Part shown: positions 1 through 7,395 of the stretch, one piece after another | Position numbering within the stretch: position 1 is the first letter of the stretch | Layout: each line of letters starts with the position of its first letter | NCBI GenBank assembly: GCA_910585075.1 | Contig: CAJUED010000011.1 | Coordinates: 1-8,975, forward strand | DNA from: an uncultured Lachnospiraceae bacterium | Lineage (GTDB): Bacteria > Bacillota > Clostridia > Lachnospirales > Lachnospiraceae | Direction: 5' to 3' | Length of the DNA: 8,975 nt | Notes under the pieces: generated by a model | What the model saw: the letters and a program-made list of their open reading frames with translations, nothing else | What the model was told of the DNA's origin: nothing | The model's database searches: none | Program-made: the position numbers and the translations under genes

Positions 1-6
1 AATTTG

Positions 7-58
7 AAAAATAAGAAATAGCCGTCCTGACTTTGGCAGAGCAGACGGCTATTTCTTA
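7..58 (-). terminator. Intrinsic terminator of the left-edge RNA
   Basis: A perfect 15-bp stem (12-26 with 44-58) closes a 17-nt loop. Read on the minus strand it is followed at once by five U residues (11-7), the classic Rho-independent form. On the plus strand the sequence after the stem is not U-rich, so it mainly stops leftward transcription. Confidence 0.75.
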
Positions 59-115
59 GCTTAAAACTTATTCGCCGGGTCGGGTGAGCTGCATTCACCT
101 TCCGGCTCCCTTGTT
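7..115 (-). ncRNA. Unidentified structured small RNA or riboswitch-like leader
   Basis: A near-consensus promoter on the minus strand predicts a start near 115, and an intrinsic terminator ends near 7, giving an RNA of about 110 nt with no convincing reading frame. The 5' half can fold as a two-tier hairpin: GCCGG (106-102) pairs with CCGGC (78-74), and inside it GGUGA (99-95) pairs with UCACC (87-83), closing a 7-nt loop AUGCAGC. An A/U-rich linker (73-59) joins it to the terminator hairpin. I could not match it to 6S, SRP, tmRNA or a riboswitch class I know. It is either a free small RNA or a terminated 5' leader for a gene left of the window. Structure is seen; function is unknown. Confidence 0.5.
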
Positions 116-121
116 AAGCAT

Positions 122-150
122 ATTATAACCAATGCCCAAAAATCTGTCAA
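122..150 (-). promoter_or_regulatory. Consensus sigma-A promoter for the left-edge RNA
   Basis: On the minus strand TTGACA (150-145) and TATAAT (127-122) are separated by exactly 17 bases, a full match to the vegetative consensus. An A/T-rich stretch just upstream (about 160-176) could act as an UP element. The predicted start is near 115. This is the strongest promoter sequence in the window and has no protein gene directly downstream. Confidence 0.8.
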
Positions 151-175
151 ACAGAAAAACCCTGCATTTAATTTT

Positions 176-204
176 TTGTTAAGAGGATTTTAGATTTTTA
201 TCAT
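176..204 (+). promoter_or_regulatory. Candidate plus-strand promoter opposing the micropeptide frame
   Basis: TTGTTA (176-181) and TATCAT (199-204) are 17 bases apart, matching consensus at 4/6 and 5/6. A transcript would start near 211 and could stop at the hairpin 288-325, giving an RNA of about 115 nt antisense to the candidate peptide at 219-269. The region is A/T-rich, so chance matches are likely. Confidence 0.25.
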
Positions 205-218
205 AAATCGGACACATT

Positions 219-269
219 TTAAACACATTTTACCAGTATGATAATAACCAAGATAGTTGAACAACTCAC
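219..269 (-). CDS. Candidate 16-residue hydrophobic micropeptide (weak)
   Basis: A GTG at 269-267 follows a G-rich Shine-Dalgarno-like run (GGGGGGAG, 280-273) and opens a 16-codon frame ending in TAA, peptide MSCSTILVIIILVKCV. An in-frame ATG at 284 would add five residues but lacks a ribosome site. The core from Thr5 to Val13 is almost entirely aliphatic, like a minimal membrane segment. The start lies in a 7-bp inverted repeat (AGATAGT/ACTATCT, 251-274) that could mask it. No clear promoter reads into it, and the terminator-like hairpin 288-325 lies just upstream. Small membrane peptides of type I toxin-antitoxin loci look like this, but so can chance frames. Confidence 0.15.
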   Translation of the reverse strand: MSCSTILVIIILVKCV

Positions 270-287
270 TATCTCCCCCCTCATAAG

Positions 288-325
288 AATGCAAGGCCCT
301 CGGTAATACCGAGGGCCTTTGCATT
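288..325. terminator. Strong GC-rich hairpin, probable terminator after the PfkB-family gene
   Basis: Bases 293-304 pair with 308-319 (12 bp), extended by five more pairs (288-292 with 321-325) past a single bulged base at 320. The loop is three bases. It lies 64 bases past the stop codon of the sugar kinase gene. Neither strand has a long pure T-run, but both 3' flanks are T-rich near the stem, so it could work in both directions. Confidence 0.65.
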
Positions 326-388
326 TCATAACCTAAGCCTCCATGCTATCAACAGTACACTATGTGTCAGCACAAATTTGTATTATCA

Positions 389-1315
389 TCAATAACGGAC
401 AACTTTTACCTGTTCCATCAATTCCTCCGCCTTATCCATTGGAATCACCGCGCTCTCAAGGGTAGTTGCATTCGCCGCCGATATTCCCACACAGAATTTA
501 AGGAGCTCCTCATTGCTCATTCCCTGTTCATGGGCCATTGCAAAGGCAGCCACCACACTGTCACCGCACCCAACCGTGTTGACAGCCTTTACCTGAGGCG
601 CTTTGGCGTACATGATTTCCCTGTTATTAATGTACAAAAGCCCTTTTGCACCCATGGAAACCATCACATGGTTGATTCCCCTTCCGCCGATTTGAAGGGC
701 CGCGCCTATGGCATCCTCCATCCTTTTAATCTTCCTTCCGGACAAAATTTCAAGCTCCTTGATATTGGGTTTGACCATATATGGGCAGGCATTGATGCTT
801 TCTTTCAGAAAAACGCCGCTGCTGTCCAAAATCACTTTCTTTCCCCTGCTTTTGGCCCGAAGAATCAAATCCTGATAAATCGTCGGCGGAACTCCTTCCG
901 ATGCACTGCCGGAAAGGATCACCAGCTGGCTGTCCTCGATTCCCTTATCAAAATCCACAAGAAAACGGCCTAACTCCTTCTCCCCCACATCAGGCCCCGG
1001 CTCTAAGAGCTCCGTCACATATCCGTCCTGAGAAAGGATGTTGATGTTGACCCTGGTTTCTCCGTCTACGTAGGTAAAAAAGCACTCTGCGCCAATTGAC
1101 CTTACATAATCTTCAATGAATTTCCCTGTATACCCTCCAAGAAATCCCAGCGTGCGCACCTCGTAACCGTACTGGCGAAGTACCTTGGTTACATTAATTC
1201 CCTTTCCTCCGGCAATGTTCTTCACACTGTCAATTCTGTTTACCTGCCCTAAAATCATTCTAGCCGTAGTGAAGGTTCTATCCTGTGCCGGGTTTAAAGT
1301 TACAGTTGTTATCAT
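389..1315 (-). CDS. pfkB: 1-phosphofructokinase-type hexose kinase (PfkB family)
   Basis: A cytoplasmic ribokinase-fold kinase of 308 residues, the usual length for 1-phosphofructokinase (FruK) and tagatose-6-phosphate kinase (LacC). Visible motifs are NPAQD at 8-12, AGGKGINV at 35-42, KPNIKEL at 182-188 and the catalytic anion-hole loop NTVGCGDS at 246-253, with Asp252 as the expected base. It would phosphorylate a sugar phosphate with ATP; fructose 1-phosphate to fructose 1,6-bisphosphate is the best guess. The ATG at 1315 has an AGAGGGGA ribosome site. It lies 118 bases after recJ and is followed by the hairpin at 288-325. No fruA PTS gene or fruR regulator is next to it, which is unusual for fruK, so substrate is inferred from family only. 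Confidence 0.88.
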   Translation of the reverse strand: MITTVTLNPAQDRTFTTARMILGQVNRIDSVKNIAGGKGINVTKVLRQYGYEVRTLGFLGGYTGKFIEDYVRSIGAECFFTYVDGETRVNINILSQDGYVTELLEPGPDVGEKELGRFLVDFDKGIEDSQLVILSGSASEGVPPTIYQDLILRAKSRGKKVILDSSGVFLKESINACPYMVKPNIKELEILSGRKIKRMEDAIGAALQIGGRGINHVMVSMGAKGLLYINNREIMYAKAPQVKAVNTVGCGDSVVAAFAMAHEQGMSNEELLKFCVGISAANATTLESAVIPMDKAEELMEQVKVVRY

Positions 1316-1348
1316 ATATTCATCCCCTCTCTTTTTTCAGGCCGAGCT

Positions 1349-1371
1349 AAAATAACATTCATTCTTGTTAT
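1349..1371 (-). promoter_or_regulatory. Candidate extended -10 promoter and overlapping dyad for the kinase
   Basis: In the recJ-pfkB gap the minus strand carries TGTTATTTT (1357-1349), an extended -10 element with a 4/6 hexamer and no good -35. It overlaps an inverted repeat ATAACA (1352-1357) / TGTTAT (1366-1371) with an 8-base spacer. A repressor there would block the promoter. No regulator gene is visible in the window, and the repeat is short. Confidence 0.3.
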
Positions 1372-1433
1372 CTTAACCTGTTTCCTGATTCACTTTATCT
1401 TGTCTCAAATATCCTTCAGCTGCCGAAAAAAGT

Positions 1434-3221
1434 TCAGCAATAATGCTGCATAACAATCTGCACGCTTTCCCTCCCTCCGTAACTGTTCAAATCCGGATAG
1501 TAGGCCATGCTGATTTCCATCTGCCCGGCTGGAAGGCCCTGTGCATACAATCTTTCCACCACGGCGCTCCCGAAACGTTCATTTAAAAACACCTCAAATT
1601 TATCCAAATCTCCAAAGTAAATCATTTCGTAACGAATGTTATTTTCATCCGCAATCTGAAACTTTCCAACATTTCTGTTTTTCCCTATCCTTCTGCCGGA
1701 AAGGAGACTGATTCCCTTCCTTGCAAAGAGCGGTTTCGAGTTCCCCACTCCAAAAGGTTCTAACAGGGATAGTTCCTTTATGAAATTACGGTCCGCACAA
1801 ACCAGAGGCATAGGAACGTCAATATGTACAATCTCCTCGAAATCTTCTTCCGTCAGGCTACAGTTTTCATTCACTCTCCTTCTGAATGTTTCCGCCGATT
1901 CTTCATCCGGAAGTGAAAGCCCCGCCGCCATCTTATGGCCTCCAAACCGGGTAAACAGCTCCTTGCATTTGCTTATCTCCTCGTACATATGGTAGGCCTC
2001 TATAGAGCGGCCGCTTCCCTTTACGCCCTCCTCGCCTTTGGTCAGCACAAATGTAGGACGGCCATATTTTTCCCTGATTCTGCCTGCAATGATGCCTGCA
2101 AGGCTCTCGTGGCACTCAGGGAGATAAACCACCAGCACTCTGTCCGTGACAGGACTTTTCTCCACCAGCTCTATGGCCTCCTGCACCCCTTCCTCTGTCA
2201 TTTGCTTGCGGCTCTCATTCAGGCTTTTCAAATCACCCGCTATGGTAACGGCCTCTTTCCAGTCTCCGGCCTCAAACAATTGAAGGGCCCGCTTGGCCGT
2301 ATCAAGCCTTCCTGTAGCATTGATACACGGGCCAATCACAAAGCCTGCATGATAAGGGGATAGCGCTTTATCCTCCAATCCGTTCACCATAAGAAGGGCT
2401 TTCAGTCCATAATTGCTCGTCCTGTTCATCAAGGCAAGTCCTTTTTTTCCGATAATTCTATTCTCATCCCGAAGCTCCATCACATCGCAGACCGTTGCCA
2501 GGGCTTCAAAGGTAAGTATTTCTTCCATAACAGCACTGTATTTTTCTTTGTCTCTGTCCGCCAGATGATTTTGCTCAAACAGCACCTGCGCCAGCTTGGC
2601 CGCCACCACGGCACCGCAAATCTGTTTATATGGATATTCACATCCCGGCTGCTTGGGATCCACCACTGCATCTGCCTCCGGGATCAAATAACTGCGTTCT
2701 CCCGCCTTTTCCTCAAAAGGTACCTCATGATGGTCTGTAACCACCACGGTCATCCCCATCTTCTTAGCAAGATTTATCTGGGACAGTGCCGCTATGCCAT
2801 TGTCACAGGTTATTATGGTGTCAATCCCCTCATCTCCGGCCCGCTGAATCAGGCTTTCATTCAGTCCGTACCCATCTTTAATCCTGTGGGGAATATCCGT
2901 ATCCACCCTTCCGCCAAGCGCTCTGATAGCAGTCAGCAAAATATGCGTGGCGCAGATACCATCCACGTCATAATCTCCAATGATCCGTATGGCTTTTCCT
3001 TCACTTATCTTATTATGGACAATCTCAGCCGCCTGCTCCATATCCTTCATCAGAAGGGGATCATACAAATCCTTTATGCCGCCATACAGAAATTTTTGAA
3101 TTTCTCTGTCCCCTATCACATCCCGATTCCGAAGAATTCGAGCCAGCACCAGCGTAATCCTGTATTTCTCCGCTATTTGATTAAAATCCGCCTTCTTGGC
3201 GGCTACCATCCACTTTGCCAT
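1434..3221 (-). CDS. recJ: Single-stranded-DNA-specific 5'-3' exonuclease RecJ
   Basis: A DHH-superfamily nuclease of 595 residues that degrades single-stranded DNA 5' to 3' in recombination, mismatch and base-excision repair. In order: DYDVDG (83-88), TCDNG (138-142), DHH (163-165) and DPK (188-190), supplying the Mn-binding acidic and histidine residues; then GRLDTA (304-309), the DHHA1 domain with GGH (427-429), and a RecJ OB-type domain after the LEPFGVGN motif (487-494). All core motifs are intact. An upstream ATG in frame would add 15 residues, but the ATG at 3221 is chosen because AGGAGG (3233-3228) stands six bases before it. It follows secDF by 107 bases and has a likely promoter of its own. 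It is at the short end of the family, as in many Clostridia. Confidence 0.93.
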   Translation of the reverse strand: MAKWMVAAKKADFNQIAEKYRITLVLARILRNRDVIGDREIQKFLYGGIKDLYDPLLMKDMEQAAEIVHNKISEGKAIRIIGDYDVDGICATHILLTAIRALGGRVDTDIPHRIKDGYGLNESLIQRAGDEGIDTIITCDNGIAALSQINLAKKMGMTVVVTDHHEVPFEEKAGERSYLIPEADAVVDPKQPGCEYPYKQICGAVVAAKLAQVLFEQNHLADRDKEKYSAVMEEILTFEALATVCDVMELRDENRIIGKKGLALMNRTSNYGLKALLMVNGLEDKALSPYHAGFVIGPCINATGRLDTAKRALQLFEAGDWKEAVTIAGDLKSLNESRKQMTEEGVQEAIELVEKSPVTDRVLVVYLPECHESLAGIIAGRIREKYGRPTFVLTKGEEGVKGSGRSIEAYHMYEEISKCKELFTRFGGHKMAAGLSLPDEESAETFRRRVNENCSLTEEDFEEIVHIDVPMPLVCADRNFIKELSLLEPFGVGNSKPLFARKGISLLSGRRIGKNRNVGKFQIADENNIRYEMIYFGDLDKFEVFLNERFGSAVVERLYAQGLPAGQMEISMAYYPDLNSYGGRESVQIVMQHYC

Positions 3222-3252
3222 CTTTCCCCTCCTGATACTCTGCGTATCGAAG

Positions 3253-3296
3253 TAAAAGCGCCCCAAAAAGCCACATTGCTTTCCGGAACGCTTTTA
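3253..3296 (-). terminator. Nested hairpin between secDF and recJ, possible secDF terminator
   Basis: An 8-bp inverted repeat (3253-3260 with 3289-3296) encloses a smaller AAAGC/GCUUU stem that on the minus strand ends in a run of five U. The outer 5' arm overlaps the recJ -10 box and lies before its predicted start, so the outer stem could form only in transcripts reading through from secDF. That would let it attenuate read-through without affecting recJ's own mRNA. The pairing is seen; the role is inferred. Confidence 0.35.
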
Positions 3297-3324
3297 TTAT
3301 ACCAGATTATTTCATTTTAGAAAA
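3296..3324 (-). promoter_or_regulatory. Extended -10 promoter for recJ
   Basis: The minus strand reads TGGTATAAT (3304-3296), a perfect -10 hexamer with a TGn extension. A weak -35, TTTTCT (3324-3319), stands 17 bases upstream. Initiation near 3289 would give a 5' untranslated region of about 68 nt leading to the recJ ribosome site. Confidence 0.55.
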
Positions 3325-3328
3325 TATA

Positions 3329-5584
3329 TTAAGCCGCTTTCTTCTGGGGAAATACTTTCCGAAGTACCAGCCACAATGCCCCCGTAATGCATACGGAAGA
3401 ATAAGTACCGCACAGGATACCTGCCATCAGTGGAAGGGCAAATTCCTTTACGGAGGATACTCCAAATACATACAACGCGGCTACCATTACAAAGGTGGTC
3501 AGGGAAGTAAAGATACTTCTTGAAAGGGTCTGTGTAATGCTCTCATTTACCATATCCTCCAAGGATTCCTTCCGTCCCATGTTGTGCATGTTCTCACGAA
3601 TACGGTCAAATATAACAATGGTTGCATTGACAGAATATCCTACAATGGTCAGCATACATGCAATAAATGTATTACCTACGGACACCTTCACAATCGCATA
3701 GAAAGCAAGCACTACCAGTACATCATGAATCAGGGCAACCACGGAGCTTGCTCCAAAGCGGATATCCTTAAACCGGAACCAAATATAAACTAACATACAC
3801 AGGGTAGCAATCACAACCGCTTTAACCGCATCGGTCTTCATCTCACTGCTGATGGTGGAGCTGATGGTTTCCGTGGTAATCTTATCCGCATCCACTGCAA
3901 AATTCTCCACCATGGTGCTCTCGAAGGTATCTCTCTCCCCAGTGGTGAGCGTACGTGTCTTAAAGATTACCTCATTGGTACCCTCTATTTTCTGGGTCTG
4001 CACATTGCCGTCCCCTGTAATATCTTCAATCAAAGGCACAACTTTTGCATCAATATCACCAAGAGGCATATCCTCATTAAACACCACATTGGTAGAAGTT
4101 CCGCCTACAAACTCAAGGCTGTAATTTAACGCACCGCCGGTCTTTGCATTATTGATTCCCATGAACACAAAGCCAGCCAGAATTACAAGCACCGAAACTC
4201 CAAAGAAAATATTCTTTTTGGAAGTAAAGTTAACCGGTTTTCTCTCCTTAGCGCTGCCGTATAATTTTACATTCTGCAGCCCTATTGCATAGAAGGATTT
4301 CAGAAGCAGCTTGGTAACCACCATAGCCGTAAACATGGAAAGAACAATACCTAAAGCCAGTGTTGCGGCAAAACCTTTAATGGTGCCTGAGCCAAGAACG
4401 CCCAGCACAAGAGCCGCAATCAAGGTGGTAATATTCCCGTCAACAATAGCGGAGGCCGCTTTCTTAAAACCTGTGTCAATGGCGGATTTAACAGTTTTGC
4501 CCTTTGCGATTTCTTCCCTTATTCTTGCAAAGATAATTACGTTTGCATCCACCGCCATACCAATGGAAAGAATGATACCTGCAATACCGGGCAGTGTCAG
4601 GGTAATCTCAAAGGCATCCAAAAGAATCACGATCAGTTCCACATAAAGAGCCAGAGCCAGGCTGGCTGCCAGGCCAGATAAATAGTAAACGGCAATCATG
4701 AAAACTACAATAATCGCGAAACCAACTGCCGCCGCCTTGATACTGGTGGAGATTGCTTCCTCACCCAGCTGAGCGCCTACGATTTTGGAATGCAGTTCCT
4801 CAAGCTCTAACTTAAGTCCACCGATACGGATCGTGGATGCCAGCTGCTCCGCCTCCTCGTAGGTAAAGCTGCCGGAAATCTGTGCGGAACCGTCTGTAAT
4901 TGCCGCATTTACATTGGGCGCGCTGATGATTGCCCCGTCATAATAAATTGCAATGGATTCTCTGTTCTGATAAGCCTTGGTGGTGGCCTCCGCGAATTTA
5001 ACGGCGCCTTCCTCCGTCATGGTAAGGTCAACCACTTCCTCGCTGTTCTGCATCTGGTTGGTGATGGTTCTGGCCTGAGCTGTTTTTACATCCGTACCAA
5101 CAAGTACAATACAGCCGTCTGCTTCCAGTTCCTCAATGGTCTTATACATGGTGTAAACCGGTTCCCCGGCATCATCCATTCCCATCAGGGCATAATTCAG
5201 ATTCCCCTCCGAATCATTCTGGGATATAAAGTACAGGGAACCTGGCTTTCCAAGGTCTTCCAGGATAGCGTTGGCATCTGATACACCGGGAATTTCAATG
5301 TTGATTCTGTCGGTCCCTTCCTTGTATACCACCGCCTCGGTGCTGTAGCCTTCCACACGCTTTTGCAGCTTGTAGATGGTGTCCGCCATATCCTCGTCAC
5401 TGGGAGCTTCATCTCCCACAGCCTGATAGGTGATGCTCACACCGCCCTCCAAATCCAGGCCCAAATTGATACTGGCTGCGGAACCGGACCCTTCCGCTCC
5501 GATTCCCACTGCTGCGGTGTAGCCAAAACCGGCAAGAAGCAGTATAAATACCAGTAAAACAACAATCGCTTTATTCTTCTTCAT
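3329..5584 (-). CDS. secDF: Fused protein translocase subunit SecDF
   Basis: An inner-membrane accessory subunit of Sec translocase that uses the proton gradient to pull preproteins out of SecYEG. This is the fused form: 751 residues, close to Bacillus SecDF. SecD half: N-terminal membrane segment (about 5-26), LGLDLEGG (41-48), large extracytoplasmic domain to about 270, then a membrane bundle with GMAVDANVIIFARIREE (342-358). SecF half: membrane segment near 458-476, FVGGT (492-496), and a second bundle with GYSVNATIVIFDRIREN (649-665). Many homologues have Asn-Asp or Asn-Asn where this has Asn653-Ala654. A GTG at 5635 overlapping the maturase stop is in frame, but the ATG at 5584 has a ribosome site (GGAG 5597-5594) and a proper signal-anchor start. 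It lies 47 bases after scfB, so it is probably co-transcribed and may help export the SCIFF product. Confidence 0.93.
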   Translation of the reverse strand: MKKNKAIVVLLVFILLLAGFGYTAAVGIGAEGSGSAASINLGLDLEGGVSITYQAVGDEAPSDEDMADTIYKLQKRVEGYSTEAVVYKEGTDRINIEIPGVSDANAILEDLGKPGSLYFISQNDSEGNLNYALMGMDDAGEPVYTMYKTIEELEADGCIVLVGTDVKTAQARTITNQMQNSEEVVDLTMTEEGAVKFAEATTKAYQNRESIAIYYDGAIISAPNVNAAITDGSAQISGSFTYEEAEQLASTIRIGGLKLELEELHSKIVGAQLGEEAISTSIKAAAVGFAIIVVFMIAVYYLSGLAASLALALYVELIVILLDAFEITLTLPGIAGIILSIGMAVDANVIIFARIREEIAKGKTVKSAIDTGFKKAASAIVDGNITTLIAALVLGVLGSGTIKGFAATLALGIVLSMFTAMVVTKLLLKSFYAIGLQNVKLYGSAKERKPVNFTSKKNIFFGVSVLVILAGFVFMGINNAKTGGALNYSLEFVGGTSTNVVFNEDMPLGDIDAKVVPLIEDITGDGNVQTQKIEGTNEVIFKTRTLTTGERDTFESTMVENFAVDADKITTETISSTISSEMKTDAVKAVVIATLCMLVYIWFRFKDIRFGASSVVALIHDVLVVLAFYAIVKVSVGNTFIACMLTIVGYSVNATIVIFDRIRENMHNMGRKESLEDMVNESITQTLSRSIFTSLTTFVMVAALYVFGVSSVKEFALPLMAGILCGTYSSVCITGALWLVLRKVFPQKKAA

Positions 5585-5631
5585 TTTCTCCTTCTCCTTT
5601 TTATTCGTAGCACTCCTGACACGCCAAAGCG

Positions 5632-7017
5632 TCACTCCGTGTCAGCCAGCGCTGCCTTTATCATAATTGCACACTCAACGCGCTTTCTCTGCAGCTCGCA
5701 TCCCAATTCATAGACATCATCAATATGTCCATGGAAATTATAGGAATTGGCCGCGCATCCGCCGCTGCAGTAAAATCTGGCAAAGCAGCTTCTGCACTTT
5801 TCCTTCGCGTACACATTACAGGACTTGAAGGTATCCCTTATGTCCGTCCGCGTGATGCCCTCGTTCACATTCCCCATGAGGAATTCTTCCTGTCCAACAA
5901 ACTGATGACAGGGATATAAATCTCCCCAGGGCGTTACCGCCAGGTACTCCGTTCCCGAGCCGCACCCGGAAAGCCTTTTGGCAACACAGGGCCCACCTTC
6001 CAAGTCTATCATAAAATGGAAGAAATTAACACCCTTTCCTTCTTTTCTTCTATTTAAAAGTTCCACCGCCAGCCGGTCGTATTCCTCCAAAAGCGCCGGT
6101 AAATCTTCCGGCCTTAAGGCATAATCATCCGTAGGGGCCGCCACAACGGGCTCCACGGAAATCTGCTCAAATCCCAAATCCGCCAGATGGGCCACATCCT
6201 TTGAGAAATCCAGGTTGTTATGTGTAAAAGTACCACGCACATAATAATTTATCTGATTCCTGCTCTCCGCCAGCTTCTGAAATTTCGGCACAATCGTGTC
6301 ATAGCTTCCCTGGCCTCCTCTGTAGGGCCGCATCAGGTCGTTGATTTCCTTCCTGCCGTCAATGCTGAGGACAACATTTGCCATCTCCCGATTGACAAAT
6401 TCCATCACCTCATCATTCAGCAAAATGCCATTGGTGGTCAGCGTGAAGCGAAACTTCTTATGATAAGGCTCCTCAAGACTTCTTCCGTAAGCCACTAGCT
6501 CCTTTACCACCTGCCAGTTAAGAAGGGGCTCTCCGCCAAAAAAATCCACCTCAAGATTCACCCTGTTTCCGGAATTTTTCACCAGAAAATCTAAAGCTTT
6601 CTTTCCGGTTTCCAGGCTCATAAGGGCCCGGCGTCCGTGGTATTCCCCTTCCTCCGCGAAACAGTATTTACATGCCAGATTACAGTCATGAGCAACATGC
6701 AGACACAGGGCTTTCACCAGGGTTTCCCGGTTCTTAAAATCCCCTACATAGTTTTCATAAATATCAGGCGCGTATAGCATCCCTGCCTCTTTCAGCTCCA
6801 TTACCTGTGAAAAGGCATCCTTGATATCCTCTGCCGCGTACTTATCCTTCAGGCTGTCCAAAACGCTGCTCCGTATTTCTTCTTCCCCACAGCCCTTATC
6901 AAGCAGTTCCTCCGTCAGGGGAATCACATCATATACCACCTCATCCACCACATGTACGGAACCGCTGTTCACATCCAGCACAATATTGTAGCCGTTGTTT
7001 TTATACTGATGTACCAC
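5632..7017 (-). CDS. scfB: Thioether-forming SCIFF peptide maturase (radical SAM/SPASM)
   Basis: A radical SAM enzyme that crosslinks Cys thiols to backbone carbons in the SCIFF precursor (ranthipeptide class; characterised relatives CteB and Tte1186). N-terminal 1-85 resembles the peptide-binding RRE domain. The CX3CX2C cluster motif is C112, C116, C119, followed by GGEP (161-164). The C-terminal SPASM/twitch region carries C344, C352, C370, C400, C408, C411, C417, C421 and C440 for auxiliary Fe-S clusters. The open frame reaches to 7290, but the upstream 91 residues do not resemble the family; GTG 7017 is chosen because GGAAGG (7032-7027) precedes it by 9 bases and the family begins near the motif NIVLDVNSG. 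That gives 461 residues, the family norm. Its substrate gene lies 378 bases upstream. Confidence 0.95.
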   Translation of the reverse strand: MVHQYKNNGYNIVLDVNSGSVHVVDEVVYDVIPLTEELLDKGCGEEEIRSSVLDSLKDKYAAEDIKDAFSQVMELKEAGMLYAPDIYENYVGDFKNRETLVKALCLHVAHDCNLACKYCFAEEGEYHGRRALMSLETGKKALDFLVKNSGNRVNLEVDFFGGEPLLNWQVVKELVAYGRSLEEPYHKKFRFTLTTNGILLNDEVMEFVNREMANVVLSIDGRKEINDLMRPYRGGQGSYDTIVPKFQKLAESRNQINYYVRGTFTHNNLDFSKDVAHLADLGFEQISVEPVVAAPTDDYALRPEDLPALLEEYDRLAVELLNRRKEGKGVNFFHFMIDLEGGPCVAKRLSGCGSGTEYLAVTPWGDLYPCHQFVGQEEFLMGNVNEGITRTDIRDTFKSCNVYAKEKCRSCFARFYCSGGCAANSYNFHGHIDDVYELGCELQRKRVECAIMIKAALADTE

Positions 7018-7395
7018 TTTTATTATCCTTCCATTATTACCTGTAAAAATTTCCTGCAAAATCCAACACCACCGCTGTATATTGTAAACCGGCTTTCCCG
7101 GCCCGCCTATCTTCATCGGCAATGGAATTTTGCAGCTTTTACTTATAGTAAACCACATTAGAAATTGCCTTTTCAGGCTTGCAAAAGCTGGCATATATGG
7201 CTTTTGTATGGAATTGGCATAGGTTATTTTGTGACAGTTCCTATGAGCCGGAAAGAGCAATTTATTATGTGTTTTACTATATATTTGCACAATCTCGACA
7301 GTTACAGACGCACAATAAGCAGCGACATAAAGCCGCTGCTTATATTCGCTATCCTATTTTTCGCTTCCTGTTCCTATTCATTAGAAAACCGCCGC
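7018..7395 (-). other. Long structured leader between scfA and scfB
   Basis: These 378 bases hold no gene I can support. Besides the hairpin at 7315-7343 there is an 8-bp inverted repeat (7133-7140 with 7183-7190) enclosing a small GCCT/AGGC hairpin (7167-7178), and a GC-rich hairpin near 7091-7105. A possible weak promoter is TTGCAA (7184-7179), 16 bases, TCTAAT (7162-7157). No second Cys-rich precursor was found in any minus-strand frame. The stretch may set the low enzyme-to-precursor ratio; no known riboswitch was recognised. Confidence 0.4.
7315..7343 (-). terminator. Hairpin after scfA, likely partial terminator
   Basis: A perfect 10-bp stem ATAAGCAGCG/CGCTGCTTAT (7315-7324 with 7334-7343) closes a 9-base loop, 52 bases past the scfA stop. 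The minus-strand flank after it is only moderately U-rich, which fits incomplete termination. RiPP operons often place a leaky terminator after the precursor gene so that peptide exceeds enzyme. Confidence 0.55.

Noticed and set aside
238..306. 22-residue plus-strand frame starting MIITKIVEQ
   Set aside because: No ribosome site before the ATG and the frame ends inside the terminator hairpin; considered only as part of the antisense RNA idea.
362..973. 203-codon plus-strand open frame
   Set aside because: It lies wholly over the antisense of the PfkB-family kinase, whose motifs are intact on the minus strand; no ribosome site or recognisable domain.
2565..3320. 251-codon plus-strand open frame
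   Set aside because: Antisense shadow of recJ, with no family resemblance and low-complexity His/Leu-rich composition typical of a shadow frame.
5585..5635. GTG start of secDF overlapping the scfB stop
   Set aside because: No properly spaced ribosome site, and it would put 17 polar residues before the signal-anchor; ATG 5584 is better supported.
7018..7290. N-terminal extension of the maturase to a 552-residue protein
   Set aside because: The extra 91 residues have no ribosome site at their ATG, do not resemble SCIFF maturases and overlie the leader hairpin region; GTG 7017 has a good site and gives the family length.
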